A stretch of DNA of 64,000 nt from Bacillus sp. T33-2 (lineage in GTDB: Bacteria > Bacillota > Bacilli > Bacillales > Cytobacillaceae). Below the pieces are notes generated by a model. That model worked only from the letters and a program-made list of their open reading frames with translations, searched no databases and was not told where the DNA came from. A program made the position numbers and the translations under genes. The DNA lies in NCBI RefSeq assembly GCF_002860205.1, contig NZ_PGVB01000034.1, positions 88,537 through 152,536 on the forward strand. Reading direction: 5' to 3'. The first letter of the stretch is position 1. Each line of letters starts with the position of its first letter. This document shows, piece by piece, positions 26,247 to 35,264 of the stretch.

Positions 26247-28651
26247 CCTTCGTCTTTCCCCCTTGTTAGCCGAAGCTTGACCATTGTATATATTCCAAGC
26301 GCGGCAATTCCAAGCACACAAATTTCAAACATCGTATCAAAGCCGCGGAAATCAACGAGAATGACATTGACCATATTTTCTCCGCCTGCTTTTTTGTACG
26401 TATTTTCCACATAATAATCGGCTATCGTATCGAAATATTTCTGGCTGTGGGCGGAAAGGGCAATTATGGTCACTATGGCACCAACTCCAACCGACACAAC
26501 TGCATTGATCAGCTTAAACGTGATTCGTTCTTCATTCCTGTTGAGCTTCGGCAAATGGTAAAAGCAAAGCAGAAACAACGAAACAGAGACTGTTTCAATC
26601 ACCAGTTGGGTCAAAGCCAGGTCAGGAGCCCGGAACAGCACGAAAAACAGGGCTACAGTGTACCCGATGGCGCCCAGGAGGATAATGGACGTCAAGCGGG
26701 ATTTTGCAAACAGAATGCTCACTGATGCAACTGCAACAATGATCACAAGCACGACTTCATTAAACCGGACAGGTGCAAGATCTGCCGTGTCCAGTTTGAA
26801 TGCATTTTTGACGAGGATCGTGGTTGCAAGGACCAAAATGAAGAAAGAAAAAATATAGATAAGATATGTCCGGATAAAGCCGTTCATATAAGCACGTGTG
26901 ATGGCTCTTGAACCTGTTTGCAGCTTTTCCACCATCAAATCGTAAAGCCGGTTCAGTGACAGCCATTCTGGAAAAACCCTATAAACTATTGTCCATTTCG
27001 GCAAAGTCAGAAAAAGAAGTGTGCCAACAACAATTACACCAATCGTCATAAACAATTCTGGTGTATAGCCGTGCCAGAATGAAATGTGGACGTGAAACTC
27101 CTCTCCTTGCTCTAACAATCCTGGCATGACAGCAGCCATTGCCGGAGAAATCAAATTATGGGAGAGAATATTGGGAAACAGGCCAAATACAATCACCAGA
27201 GATGCAAGAATGAAAGGCGGGAGAAGCAACCCGAGAGGCGCTTCATGCGGTTTGACCGGCAGTTTTTCCGGCTGGAGCTTCCCTGTGAAAGTTTTAAATA
27301 ATAGGACCATGCTGTAGAGAAAAGTGAAAACACTAGCAATCCAGGCAAGGACAGGAAAAAGGATTCCCCAAGTCTCAAAATTAAAGATATCTAATTCAGC
27401 TGCCCGAAGCATGCCTGAGAAGAACATTTCTTTACTGAGAAACCCGTTAAAAGGCGGCAATCCCGCCATCGAAAAAGTCCCTGTCAATGCGATGGTAAAT
27501 GTAATCGGCATTAGGGTTGCAAGGCCCCCGAGCCTTCGGATATCCCGTGTGCCTGTTTCATGGTCAATTATGCCTGCAACCATAAACAGGCTCCCCTTGA
27601 AGGTGGCATGGTTAATTAAATGGAAAATGGCGGCAGAAACGGCAACCGTATAAAAACTGTCCTTAAACTCTGCATAATGAAGCGCAGCCGCGCCGACACC
27701 AAGCAACGACATAATCATGCCCAACTGGCTTACGGTTGAATAGGCAAGCAGCCCTTTAAGGTCGGTCTGTTTGACGGCAGAAACGGAGCCCCACAGCAGG
27801 GTGGCAATGCCAAAGCCTGCCACAAGCCATATCCAGTAACCTGACTGGGCAAATACAGGTGTCATTCGTGCCACCAGGTAAATGCCTGCTTTCACCATTG
27901 TTGCTGAATGTAAATAGGCACTGACAGGCGTCGGCGCCTCCATGGCATCCGGCAGCCAGATATGGAAAGGAAATTGCGCCGATTTTGTAAAAGCACCTAT
28001 CAGAAAACATATTAACGCCGGAACAAACAGAGCATGGCCGGACACTGCATGGGCCTTTGAAATGGCCTCAGAAATGCTGAACGTCCCAGTAATAAGATAA
28101 AGAAGAAGCATGCCTCCAAGCATGGCCAGGCCGCCGAAGACGGTAATCAGCATTGATTTCTGTGCACCATAACGGGATCCTTCTTTTTGGTTCCAGTACC
28201 CGATCAACAGGAAAGAAGAGAAGCTTGTAAGCTCCCAGAACGTATAAAGCACAATCATGTTGTCGGATAAAACCAGACCAAGCATGGCCCCCATGAATAA
28301 CAACAAGTATATGTAAAAGCTGTTAAGCTTTTCTTTGTCACGTGACAGATAGAATACCGAATATAGTATCACAAGGGCGCCAATTCCTGAAATGAGCAGT
28401 GCGAACAATAATGAAAGCCCATCTGCCCGGGCTGTAAAATTAACACCGAGTGAAGGAATCCACTGTACGGTCTCCGTTATTGATTCTCCATGTTTTATTT
28501 GGTCTACGAACCTGAGAAAGTAGATAAACAATAAAATCGGCAGCGGCAGGACAAACCAGCCGGTATGCACTCGATGGACATACTTATACAGAAATGGAAT
28601 AAAAATTGATAATAACAATGGCGATATGATCGCAATATGAAGCAAAGACAA
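26243..28651 (-). CDS. mrpA: Mrp antiporter subunit A
   Basis: 802-residue first and largest subunit of the secondary Na+(Li+, K+)/H+ antiporter, needed for alkali and sodium tolerance and reported to influence sporulation in B. subtilis. The N-terminal 500 residues are NuoL-like: LYTFWELTSFSSFLLIG supplies TM5 Glu, and FPFHIWLPDAMEAPTPVSAYLHSATMVKAG is the ion-path segment (FPFHIWLPDAMEAPTP, then HSATMVKAG). The C-terminal part holds the extra helices seen only in MrpA, including FRAPDLALTQLVIET. It heads the operon; about 200 nt of AT-rich sequence upstream separates it from the divergent small gene. Confidence 0.96.
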   Translation of the reverse strand: MSLLHIAIISPLLLSIFIPFLYKYVHRVHTGWFVLPLPILLFIYFLRFVDQIKHGESITETVQWIPSLGVNFTARADGLSLLFALLISGIGALVILYSVFYLSRDKEKLNSFYIYLLLFMGAMLGLVLSDNMIVLYTFWELTSFSSFLLIGYWNQKEGSRYGAQKSMLITVFGGLAMLGGMLLLYLITGTFSISEAISKAHAVSGHALFVPALICFLIGAFTKSAQFPFHIWLPDAMEAPTPVSAYLHSATMVKAGIYLVARMTPVFAQSGYWIWLVAGFGIATLLWGSVSAVKQTDLKGLLAYSTVSQLGMIMSLLGVGAAALHYAEFKDSFYTVAVSAAIFHLINHATFKGSLFMVAGIIDHETGTRDIRRLGGLATLMPITFTIALTGTFSMAGLPPFNGFLSKEMFFSGMLRAAELDIFNFETWGILFPVLAWIASVFTFLYSMVLLFKTFTGKLQPEKLPVKPHEAPLGLLLPPFILASLVIVFGLFPNILSHNLISPAMAAVMPGLLEQGEEFHVHISFWHGYTPELFMTIGVIVVGTLLFLTLPKWTIVYRVFPEWLSLNRLYDLMVEKLQTGSRAITRAYMNGFIRTYLIYIFSFFILVLATTILVKNAFKLDTADLAPVRFNEVVLVIIVAVASVSILFAKSRLTSIILLGAIGYTVALFFVLFRAPDLALTQLVIETVSVSLFLLCFYHLPKLNRNEERITFKLINAVVSVGVGAIVTIIALSAHSQKYFDTIADYYVENTYKKAGGENMVNVILVDFRGFDTMFEICVLGIAALGIYTMVKLRLTRGKDEG

Positions 28652-28857
28652 ATTAAATCCCTCCTCTTTCGTCAGTCATATGAATTTTACTCTATCTAGA
28701 TATTCCCAAAAGGCATCGAATTTAGAACTAACAGGCCCTCCATGAACCAGGTTGCGATTTTGGCGTTGAAATTCTAATGAACCGGGATCATCTGTTCAAT
28801 TTAATGAATAAAAGATTGTTTATTAATCCATACTGCCCGTAGGATGGTGGTATAAAA

Positions 28858-29076
28858 ATGGTGCATAAATGGGCAGTCTGTGGCTTGGTGCTCCTGATCA
28901 TGCTGGCAGGTGCATGGACTTTGGAAAAACAAGGAACAAACGAGCCGAAAATACAAAACAACGTTACTCTAACCGTTCAGGATGCCAGACCCGGAAGCCA
29001 TGAGCATACAGTATTCATGCCAAGGGAGTATGTAAAGATTATAGATGTACCAAATGACCATATTTTCATAAAATAA
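28858..29076 (+). CDS. Small exported/anchored hypothetical protein
   Basis: 72 residues. An N-terminal hydrophobic helix (about 5-20) is followed by a polar extracellular-type tail with no recognised domain. AGGATGGTGG precedes ATG 28858 and a strong terminator follows, so it looks like a real single-gene unit. It is divergent from mrpA. Family not recognised. Confidence 0.65.
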   Translation: MVHKWAVCGLVLLIMLAGAWTLEKQGTNEPKIQNNVTLTVQDARPGSHEHTVFMPREYVKIIDVPNDHIFIK

Positions 29077-29078
29077 TG

Positions 29079-29112
29079 AAACGGGCCTGATTTATATCAG
29101 GCCCGTTTTTTT
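29079..29112 (+). terminator. Terminator of the small exported protein gene
   Basis: Stem AAACGGGCCTGA / TCAGGCCCGTTT with seven T residues. Confidence 0.9.
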
Positions 29113-29466
29113 AAATGGACAGAAAGGGGCCTTAGTGACAGGCTCCTCCATCAAAAAGTGTATTTTTTTATCTATACTATAGAAAAAGCAGCTGGATGTA
29201 AAGTCCCCTGTGATTTTTTCATGTACCCGTCCTGTCATCTTTCATGATATTTGTATGGGCACAGCAAAGCTCAGGTGATAAGCATGAAGGATGCTTCTAT
29301 GATCAGGAAGCGACGGATCATATGGAAAACAGTTGTAAACTATCCATAATAAAAAGTTCCAGAAAAATAAGAAAATTAGATTAGCAGCATGCTATAATAA
29401 TAAAAATGTACTGAACCAGAATAGCATAATCAAAGACAAAGAGGCTCTCGGAAAGTTGGGGGAAGA
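29113..29466. other. 350-nt intergenic region before kapD; no gene supported
   Basis: AT-rich. In B. subtilis this neighbourhood carries comA, comP, comX, comQ and degQ. None of these, nor a DegQ-like 46-residue frame, is present here. A 21-codon frame at 29284-29349 is discussed as rejected. Confidence 0.6.
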
Positions 29467-30087
29467 ATGAAGGAAAAGATCCGCACGTTATTTATTGATT
29501 TTGAGTTTACCATGCCCGGACGCAACGGCAGGCAAACTGGCTTCTATCCAGAAATCATTGAGGCCGGGATTGTGGCCGTTGAAGGAGGCGATATTATCGA
29601 AGAATTTTCCTCCTTTGTTATCCCGGTTCTGTTCCCAAAATTGTCGGAGCGCTGCAAATCGTTTTTGGACATTTCCCAAGCACAGGTAGACAGTGGGATA
29701 ACATTGCACAATCTTGCTGCCAAACTGGAAAAAATGGCCGGGCAGGCACCATGCGTGGTTGTTACATGGGGGAACATGGACATGAAAGTACTCCGCGATA
29801 ATTGCCAGAAAGCAAGCCTTCCATTTCCACTGTCAGGCAGGGAAGTAGATTTGTCGATGGAATACAAACGGTTTTTCGGGGACCAGAACCAGACCGGGCT
29901 CTGGAAAGCAGTCCAGGAGTATGGCAGGGAGGGCATCGGAAGACATCACCGTGCACTGGACGACGCAATCACTACATTCCATATTTATAAGCTCGTCGAG
30001 AGAGACAAACAGTACCTTAAAAAGCCCCAGCCAACTACAATAGGTGACCGGGTTGATTTTTCCAAGCTGTTTAACAATTTCGCCTAA
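29467..30087 (+). CDS. kapD: KapD, DEDDh 3'-5' exonuclease-like sporulation inhibitor
   Basis: 206 residues. The DEDDh exonuclease motifs are visible: LFIDFEFT (Exo I), VTWGNMDMKVL (Exo II) and GRHHRALDDA (Exo III with the general-base His). In B. subtilis KapD is known as an inhibitor of the KinA phosphorelay route into sporulation. Nuclease activity is inferred from the motifs. AAAGTTGGGGGAAG precedes ATG 29467. Confidence 0.93.
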   Translation: MKEKIRTLFIDFEFTMPGRNGRQTGFYPEIIEAGIVAVEGGDIIEEFSSFVIPVLFPKLSERCKSFLDISQAQVDSGITLHNLAAKLEKMAGQAPCVVVTWGNMDMKVLRDNCQKASLPFPLSGREVDLSMEYKRFFGDQNQTGLWKAVQEYGREGIGRHHRALDDAITTFHIYKLVERDKQYLKKPQPTTIGDRVDFSKLFNNFA

Positions 30088-30121
30088 AAAGCCAGATCCT
30101 TTATCGGCCATCTGGCTTTTT
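30086..30121 (+). terminator. Terminator of kapD
   Basis: Stem AAAAAGCCAGAT / ATCTGGCTTTTT. Confidence 0.88.
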
Positions 30122-30161
30122 GCGTAAAAGAGTCTTCAGGGCGTGCTTTTTGATTTCATTG

Positions 30162-30190
30162 TTGACAGTTTGTCTTATAAAGTATATATT
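30162..30190 (+). promoter_or_regulatory. Sigma-A promoter of the SAM riboswitch transcript
   Basis: Consensus TTGACA, 17-nt spacer, TATATT, about 30 nt before the riboswitch P1 stem. Confidence 0.8.
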
Positions 30191-30220
30191 AAAATTAATA
30201 ACTTAATATTTCCAATTTTT

Positions 30221-30385
30221 TCTTATCAAGAGAGGTGGAGGGACTGGCCCTTTGAAGCCTCGGCAGCGGACTTTTTAAAAGTACTGTGCCAATTCCAGTA
30301 GCATGATGCTACAAGATAAGAGGAGCAGGTAATCCATTCGTGTTTATAACCCCTCTTCTTATTTTTTAGAAGGGGGGTTTTTGGT
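30221..30385 (+). promoter_or_regulatory. SAM-I (S-box) riboswitch with terminator
   Basis: The aptamer spans 30221-30321: P1 strands TCTTATC and GATAAGA enclose the S-box landmarks AGAGAGGTGGAGGGA, TTTGAAGCCTCGGCAGC and GTGCCAATTCC. A terminator follows at about 30348-30384 (AACCCCTCTTC / GAAGGGGGGTT then T-run), and the aptamer 3' P1 strand runs into AGAGGAG, which can pair with the terminator arm as antiterminator. SAM binding should switch off the downstream methionine synthase-like gene. Confidence 0.95.
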
Positions 30386-30560
30386 TTTTAAATTAATTGA
30401 AGAGGCGATCTATTGTCCACAGTAAAACAAGCATGATAAGCCGCGCCAGAACCATCGCGCATCACAGAAATAACAATAATCATTATCCGGTGAAGAAGAA
30501 CTTTGTCGACGTCATTAAAAGGTTTTAGTTCAAAATTGAAATAACAGGAGTGGATTTTAT

Positions 30561-31664
30561 ATGACAAAAACATTAGTTAAAGCTCCATTTAGAGCAGATC
30601 ATGTAGGAAGTTTATTGCGGCCAGAGAGAATTCATAAGGCGAGAAAAGAATTCCAGGAAGGTCACATTACTCCACAACAATTGCATGAAATTGAAACAGA
30701 GGAAATTAAAAAGATCGTCGATAAGCAAATTGAAGTAGGCCTGCAAGCTGTTACAGACGGAGAATTTCGCCGCAGGTTTTGGCATACGGATTTTCTGGAA
30801 CATTTGAATGGGGTAGAGGGCTACATTCCTGAACATGGGTTTAAATTCAAAGGAGAGGAAACGGAAAGGTACGATGTGCGTATTAATGGGAAAATTTCCT
30901 TTAATCCGGATCATCCACATATAAAGGACTTTATTGAATTTAAAGAAATCGTTGGGGACCGTGCCATCCCAAAACAAACTATCCCAAGTCCAAACCAATT
31001 ATTTAATGCGGGTATCCGCAACCATGAAATTTATCCAGACATTAATGAATATGCCGATGATATTATTAATGCATATCGCGAGGCAATCAAAGCATTTTAT
31101 GATGCAGGCTGCCGCTACTTACAGCTCGATGATGTTTACATAGCCGGCCTTAATGCTCCTGAAATTCCATTTAATGATAGTGGTTTTTCCCGTGAAGAAT
31201 TAATTGAGCTCGCATTACGTGTGGTTAATGGCGTATTGGAAGATAAACCGGTAGATCTAATAGTTACGACTCACCTTTGCCGTGGTAACTACCGATCTAA
31301 TTGGGCATTTGAAGGCAGTTACGCCAAAATCGCCCCAACGTTATTTGCAAAAGAAAAAGTAAACGGATTTTTCCTGGAATATGATGACGACCGTTCTGGA
31401 GATTTTCAACCATTGGAACACATTCCAACTGGGGGTCCCCAAGTGGTGCTAGGCCTGTTCACATCGAAACATGGTCAATTAGAAGATAAAGAAAACATTA
31501 AAGCGCGTTTGAATGAAGCAACAAAATATGTCCCGCTAGAGCAACTGTGCATCAGTCCTCAATGCGGCTTTGCTTCTACTCATCATGGCAATATTTTGAC
31601 CGAGGAAGAACAATGGAATAAGCTGAAGTATATTGTAGATATTTCTAAGGAAATCTGGGGTTAA
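30561..31664 (+). CDS. Short MetE-like (cobalamin-independent methionine synthase C-terminal domain) protein, YxjG/YxjH family
   Basis: 367 residues, covering only the catalytic C-terminal barrel of MetE. Conserved parts are ADHVGSLLRP, VTDGEFRRRFWHTDF, LQLDDVYIA, TTHLCRGNYRSNW (zinc-binding His and Cys), FFLEYDDDRSGDFQPL and LCISPQCGFAST (second zinc Cys). B. subtilis YxjG and YxjH have the same size and are S-box controlled. It transfers a methyl group to make methionine; the methyl donor for these short forms is not settled by sequence. Codon use is more AT-rich than the neighbours, and it sits between kapD and kapB, which suggests insertion. Confidence 0.92.
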   Translation: MTKTLVKAPFRADHVGSLLRPERIHKARKEFQEGHITPQQLHEIETEEIKKIVDKQIEVGLQAVTDGEFRRRFWHTDFLEHLNGVEGYIPEHGFKFKGEETERYDVRINGKISFNPDHPHIKDFIEFKEIVGDRAIPKQTIPSPNQLFNAGIRNHEIYPDINEYADDIINAYREAIKAFYDAGCRYLQLDDVYIAGLNAPEIPFNDSGFSREELIELALRVVNGVLEDKPVDLIVTTHLCRGNYRSNWAFEGSYAKIAPTLFAKEKVNGFFLEYDDDRSGDFQPLEHIPTGGPQVVLGLFTSKHGQLEDKENIKARLNEATKYVPLEQLCISPQCGFASTHHGNILTEEEQWNKLKYIVDISKEIWG

Positions 31665-31670
31665 TATTTA

Positions 31671-31704
31671 AGCGAACGGCTTTAGAAGGCTGTTCGCTTT
31701 TTTT
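31671..31704 (+). terminator. Terminator of the MetE-like gene
   Basis: Stem AGCGAAC-GC / GC-GTTCGCT followed by T residues. Confidence 0.85.
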
Positions 31705-31783
31705 GCGAAATTCTCTGTAGTGACGTAACAAACAATCAAAATCTCCCCACTCGATGGAGAGGGGAGATAGACTACGGTGAGAA

Positions 31784-32164
31784 TCATTTAAAATAATCTT
31801 TTTCCAAAGATTCAATGTTTTTTAAGCTCTGTACTGCCCATGGGGAAGGATCATCTTTCAATTCGTTTCGCAGTTTTTCCACCGCATCGCTCAGTGAATC
31901 CAGGTAGTCGGGAATGTCTTCACCATAGGGCTTGGCCATCTGTTTTGGAACGTTCGCCTGCTCCCTGAATGACAGGGCCTTGCGCTCATGGAAAATTCCG
32001 ACATCTGTGTCTTTAGGATGATGGAGGTCTCCTTGCATTGGGTGCTTGAGGACGCCCAGGACACGCACCAAATAATGCTGGGGGCGCACTTCTGTAATTT
32101 CCCCTATGTACTTTCCTGTTTTATAAATGGCGGTCACTGTTTCGCCGACCTGTAATTCAGACAT
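31784..32164 (-). CDS. kapB: KapB, KinB-pathway sporulation factor
   Basis: 126 residues, the size of B. subtilis KapB, with the conserved VGETVTAIYKTGKYIGEI start, VLKHPMQGDLHHPKD and FHERKALSFREQANVPKQM blocks. In B. subtilis KapB is needed for KinB-dependent entry into sporulation. No signal peptide is visible. It is transcribed towards the MetE-like gene; in B. subtilis kapB and kapD are neighbours. Confidence 0.9.
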   Translation of the reverse strand: MSELQVGETVTAIYKTGKYIGEITEVRPQHYLVRVLGVLKHPMQGDLHHPKDTDVGIFHERKALSFREQANVPKQMAKPYGEDIPDYLDSLSDAVEKLRNELKDDPSPWAVQSLKNIESLEKDYFK

Positions 32165-32303
32165 GTAACTACTTCATCCTTTCTGGCCCTATTTTTCTTT
32201 CATTATGAACGAACCGAAAAGAAAAACAAAGTGCAATGCACGCCTGAATGTATTAAAGTTTGATATATATAATCGAAACACAAAACTTAGCCGGAGGGAT
32301 AAA

Positions 32304-33008
32304 ATGCAGAAGGCAGGCATTTTTGCTTTGTTAACAGTGGCAATGCTATTGATGGGTGCATGCGGGACAGGCAAAGGTATGGATTCGGATGGCCAGGTGA
32401 AAGAAGGAAACAATGCTTCGGAAACAGAAAATAAGGAAGTTGACGATAAAGAATATCCTCAGCTTATAACTGAAGTGCAGGAGAACGAACGATTGGTGGA
32501 AATGGAAACCACGATGGGAATAATTAAGATTAAGCTATTCCCTGAACAGGCGCCAAAGACAGTTGAGAATTTTATTACCCACAGCAAAAACGGGTATTAT
32601 GACGGCCTGATTTTTCACCGCGTCATTCAGGATTTCATGATTCAGGGCGGTGACCCGCAAGGAAACGGCACCGGCGGCGAAAGCATCTATGGTAAAGCAT
32701 TTGAGGACGAATTCTCAAAGGAACTGTTTAATATTCGCGGCGCTTTGTCGATGGCCAATTCCGGTCCGGATACAAATGGCAGCCAGTTTTTCATTGTCCA
32801 GAACAACTCTCTTGATGAGGATATGAAGGGACAGATGAAACAGGCTGGGTATCCTGACGATGTCATCAAGGCATATGAAAACGGAGGCACCCCGTGGCTG
32901 GATTTTAAGCACACAGTGTTTGGCCAGGTCATTGAAGGAATGGAAGTAGTCGACAAAATTGCTGCTACGCCCGCTGGTCCTAATGACAGAAGAAGATGTG
33001 GTCATTAA
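32304..33008 (+). CDS. Cyclophilin-type peptidyl-prolyl isomerase lipoprotein with frameshifted tail
   Basis: ATG 32304 (CGGAGGGAT upstream) begins a lipoprotein signal with lipobox LMGAC (Cys20), then an acidic linker and a cyclophilin domain ([52 protein letters not shown]). It should be an outer-face foldase anchored in the membrane. As read, it ends with PNDRRRCGH at 33008. The +1 frame from 32989 encodes [13 protein letters not shown] and stops at 33030, which is the normal last strand of the domain. A one-base loss (or two-base gain) near 32985-32990 is therefore likely, a real mutation or a sequence error. Confidence 0.88.
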   Translation: MQKAGIFALLTVAMLLMGACGTGKGMDSDGQVKEGNNASETENKEVDDKEYPQLITEVQENERLVEMETTMGIIKIKLFPEQAPKTVENFITHSKNGYYDGLIFHRVIQDFMIQGGDPQGNGTGGESIYGKAFEDEFSKELFNIRGALSMANSGPDTNGSQFFIVQNNSLDEDMKGQMKQAGYPDDVIKAYENGGTPWLDFKHTVFGQVIEGMEVVDKIAATPAGPNDRRRCGH

Positions 33009-33113
33009 AAAAGTCACGGTCGTGAAGTAAATCTTCTAATGTTGGTTCCTTGGAAAAGGGATTGATATAATATTGGATGGAATGATTGGCATTTCGGCGG
33101 AAAGGAAGACTAA

Positions 33114-33326
33114 ATGATGCACTGGTTCGTTCTGTCACTTTTCTTGTACTTTCCTGAAGATAAAAGTGAATATGTCCCTGCGGCTATTACTTGTTTGATA
33201 TTCTTGATTGGCGCTGTCGTGACGATGAGGCTGATTATGAGGGTTTCCAAAAAAGAAGCCGAAAAAGCGACGCAGTTAGAATTGGAACTAAAACAAAAAA
33301 TGGACGATGCAGGAAAGAACAGCTAG
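33114..33326 (+). CDS. Small membrane protein with coiled tail
   Basis: 70 residues: a hydrophobic N-terminus, a clear transmembrane helix (about 22-42), then a charged Lys/Glu-rich helix (KKEAEKATQLELELKQKM). GAAAGGAAGA precedes ATG 33114; terminator follows. Family not recognised. Confidence 0.7.
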   Translation: MMHWFVLSLFLYFPEDKSEYVPAAITCLIFLIGAVVTMRLIMRVSKKEAEKATQLELELKQKMDDAGKNS

Positions 33327-33343
33327 CGGCTGTTCTTTTTTTT
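33316..33343 (+). terminator. Terminator of the small membrane protein gene
   Basis: Stem AGAACAGC / GCTGTTCT followed by T-run. Confidence 0.85.
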
Positions 33344-33445
33344 GTGGGAAAAGCGGAGGTTGTCATTTGGAAAGTGCCTGGGGTTGCAGTTCATGAGTTC
33401 AGAAAAAATTTCGAACATTTTTCAGAAGGATGTTTAATAAGTTTA

Positions 33446-33481
33446 AAAAGGGGTAAAAAAGTATTTTCTTTACCCCTTTAA
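33446..33481. terminator. Isolated hairpin between two genes
   Basis: AAAGGGGTAAA / TTTACCCCTTT inverted repeat in the intergenic space; no gene lies between it and the upstream terminator. Confidence 0.55.
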
Positions 33482-33526
33482 ATGGATATAATATGATTTA
33501 TATTTATTCAAATAGGGGTATGTAAA

Positions 33527-33982
33527 TTGGAAATTATTCAAATACAAAACCTTGTTCAAGGTCTGTTGGAACGGTCCGGCAGCAATGCTGAAGTAAAACT
33601 GGAGTCATTTTTTCCAGGGAACCGATTCGCCGGTGGCAAATACTCCACAGGGACTCATACTGTAACTTTATACATGGAAGAAATCAAAGCACAATGCTTG
33701 CAACTGTTTTCTACACTGGAATTGCTGGCCGATTATGTAATGGTGGTCTTTGCCCATGAGCTCGGCCACGCGGAAGACGCGGAGCTTAAGACTTTAATCG
33801 AAATAAGTGACCAGTCATCGAACGATTTAGCAAAAAACACAATTGCGCTTAAGATCGAGCAAAATGCATGGGACTACGCCCGCAGGCTTTTGCCCGAAAT
33901 AAATCACACTTTTATGGAAAAAATCATTCGCCATTCATTAAACCCATATCACGAGGCACTTGGCATGGAGCAAATCGCATAA
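33527..33982 (+). CDS. Putative zinc metallopeptidase (HELGH)
   Basis: 151 residues with a single HExxH motif, H77-ELG-H81 in VVFAHELGHAEDAE, the zincin catalytic signature. A third ligand is not obvious. There is no signal peptide, so it is probably cytoplasmic. TTG start at 33527 with AGGGGT upstream. Length is similar to small ImmA/IrrE-like peptidases, but no antitoxin or XRE gene is adjacent, so that link is not supported. Confidence 0.7.
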   Translation: MEIIQIQNLVQGLLERSGSNAEVKLESFFPGNRFAGGKYSTGTHTVTLYMEEIKAQCLQLFSTLELLADYVMVVFAHELGHAEDAELKTLIEISDQSSNDLAKNTIALKIEQNAWDYARRLLPEINHTFMEKIIRHSLNPYHEALGMEQIA

Positions 33983-34550
33983 TCTCCAGGAGCAGGCAAA
34001 AAAAGAATGGGTTGCAGAAGGAGAAAAAGAAAACAAGAGGGTGGTTTTCCAAAAGCCACTGAAACAGTTGCTTCAAATAAAAAGGCAGAAACTCTTACAT
34101 TTAGTGAGGATTTCTGCTTTTTTCTATAGTATCTGATTTAAGTGTGTCCATCGAAGGTTCCCTCCCTATATAGAAATCTATAATATTGCGGGCTGGGGGG
34201 TAACGCTTAGGCGGAAAGCTTCCCCTTTTCCAAATGTACGGCTGGACCACCCTTGTTTATTACACGCTTAACTTTTTATCCGAATTACCTAATATTATCC
34301 TTTATTTTATTAAATATAGGAATAATTACGTGCCAATTAGGGTATATGAAGTTAATTGATTTGCAACAACCCGAGAAGAAAAGGGTATAAATACCTATAC
34401 GCCAAGAGGAAAAATAAACCAAAAACCCTAAACTGCAAACCTGTCCCCTATGGTATATTAAAATAGACTAAATTTTTCACTTATTAGACAAAAATCGATG
34501 TACATACTGGACAATTTGGTTATCAAAATGAGCAAGAGGTGAATTCATTC
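33983..34550. other. 570-nt intergenic region upstream of the LXG locus
   Basis: Holds one terminator (34081-34123, stem GCAGAAA / TTTCTGC with T-run) ending the peptidase transcript. The remaining 400 nt are AT-rich and presumably contain the LXG operon promoter; no convincing gene was seen. Confidence 0.6.
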
Positions 34551-34919
34551 ATGTCATTGCCATACTATTATGAATTGCTACGCGAAAAAAAGGAGCAGCT
34601 ACGGCGTCTTCAACATTGCCAGGGAGAATTGCAGGGCTCGCAACAGGAATTTAACTACTACAAAAGGCTGGTGGCAGATCCTCAACTGTCTGCTGCCACA
34701 TGGAAAGGAATGCGTGCTTCGGAATTTGACCAGATCCGTAACGGCCCGATGATGGGCAGCTACGAAGATATCATCGGCCCGCAGTTTTCGGCGGCATTAG
34801 GCGCGTTGTCCACAAAGATAATACAGATCGAAGGGGAAATTCAGTCAATCAGGCAAGTCATTGCCAACCTTGAGGCCGAAGAACGGAGGGAGCGGGAACG
34901 CGCCCAGGCGGCAAAATAA
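34551..34919 (+). CDS. YwqH-like DUF5082 helical partner of LXG toxin
   Basis: 122 residues, almost entirely helical with an N-terminal coiled coil (YYYELLREKKEQLRRLQ) and a charged C-terminal helix ending EERRERERAQAAK. This is the architecture of DUF5082/YwqH-like proteins encoded first in Bacillus LXG operons. Such small helical proteins bind the LXG domain and help present it to the type VII secretion system. ATG 34551 with GAGGTG upstream. It is followed at 43 nt by the second partner gene. Confidence 0.82.
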   Translation: MSLPYYYELLREKKEQLRRLQHCQGELQGSQQEFNYYKRLVADPQLSAATWKGMRASEFDQIRNGPMMGSYEDIIGPQFSAALGALSTKIIQIEGEIQSIRQVIANLEAEERRERERAQAAK

Positions 34920-34962
34920 ATCTAGCGAAAACCTTGAACTATTGTGACAGGAAGTGATTTAT

Positions 34963-35244
34963 ATGAACGCGGAAATTAAAATAAACTATGGCGAAATCCA
35001 AGAAACACTCTCACAATTTAAAGCTGCCGCCGAAAGCATGGAAACATCTGTCCCTGCCGGAGCTTTCGGAAGCACTCAACTCGATGTTGCCAGGAAGTTG
35101 GACGAGTTGAACCAATTACTTCAGCAGGTTCTCGTCTCCTATAAATCTTTATTATTATCAAATATCAACGGTACCGAACAATCAGTCCAGAGCATGAAGG
35201 AAGCGGACCAACAGGTTGCAGGACAAATCGCCCAAATGCGTTAG
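34963..35244 (+). CDS. YwqI-like DUF5344 WXG100-like partner
   Basis: 93 residues, two-helix WXG100-like protein of the DUF5344/YwqI type, with the central turn NQLLQQVLVSYKSLLLSNINGTE. It lacks the W-x-G itself, as is usual for this group. It stands between the DUF5082 protein and the LXG toxin, the arrangement of secretion partners in T7SS loci. ATG 34963 follows AGGAAG by 8 nt. Confidence 0.82.
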   Translation: MNAEIKINYGEIQETLSQFKAAAESMETSVPAGAFGSTQLDVARKLDELNQLLQQVLVSYKSLLLSNINGTEQSVQSMKEADQQVAGQIAQMR

Positions 35245-35264
35245 ATGGAGGTGCACAGCTGCGT

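Noticed and set aside
29284..29349. 21-codon frame with AGGTGATAAGC upstream, rich in Arg/Lys
   Set aside because: It has a passable ribosome site but no signal, no similarity to DegQ or ComX, and no terminator of its own; too short to support.
33191..33481. 96-residue frame overlapping a small membrane protein gene
   Set aside because: It runs through the terminator hairpins of the neighbouring unit and has no start site or domain.
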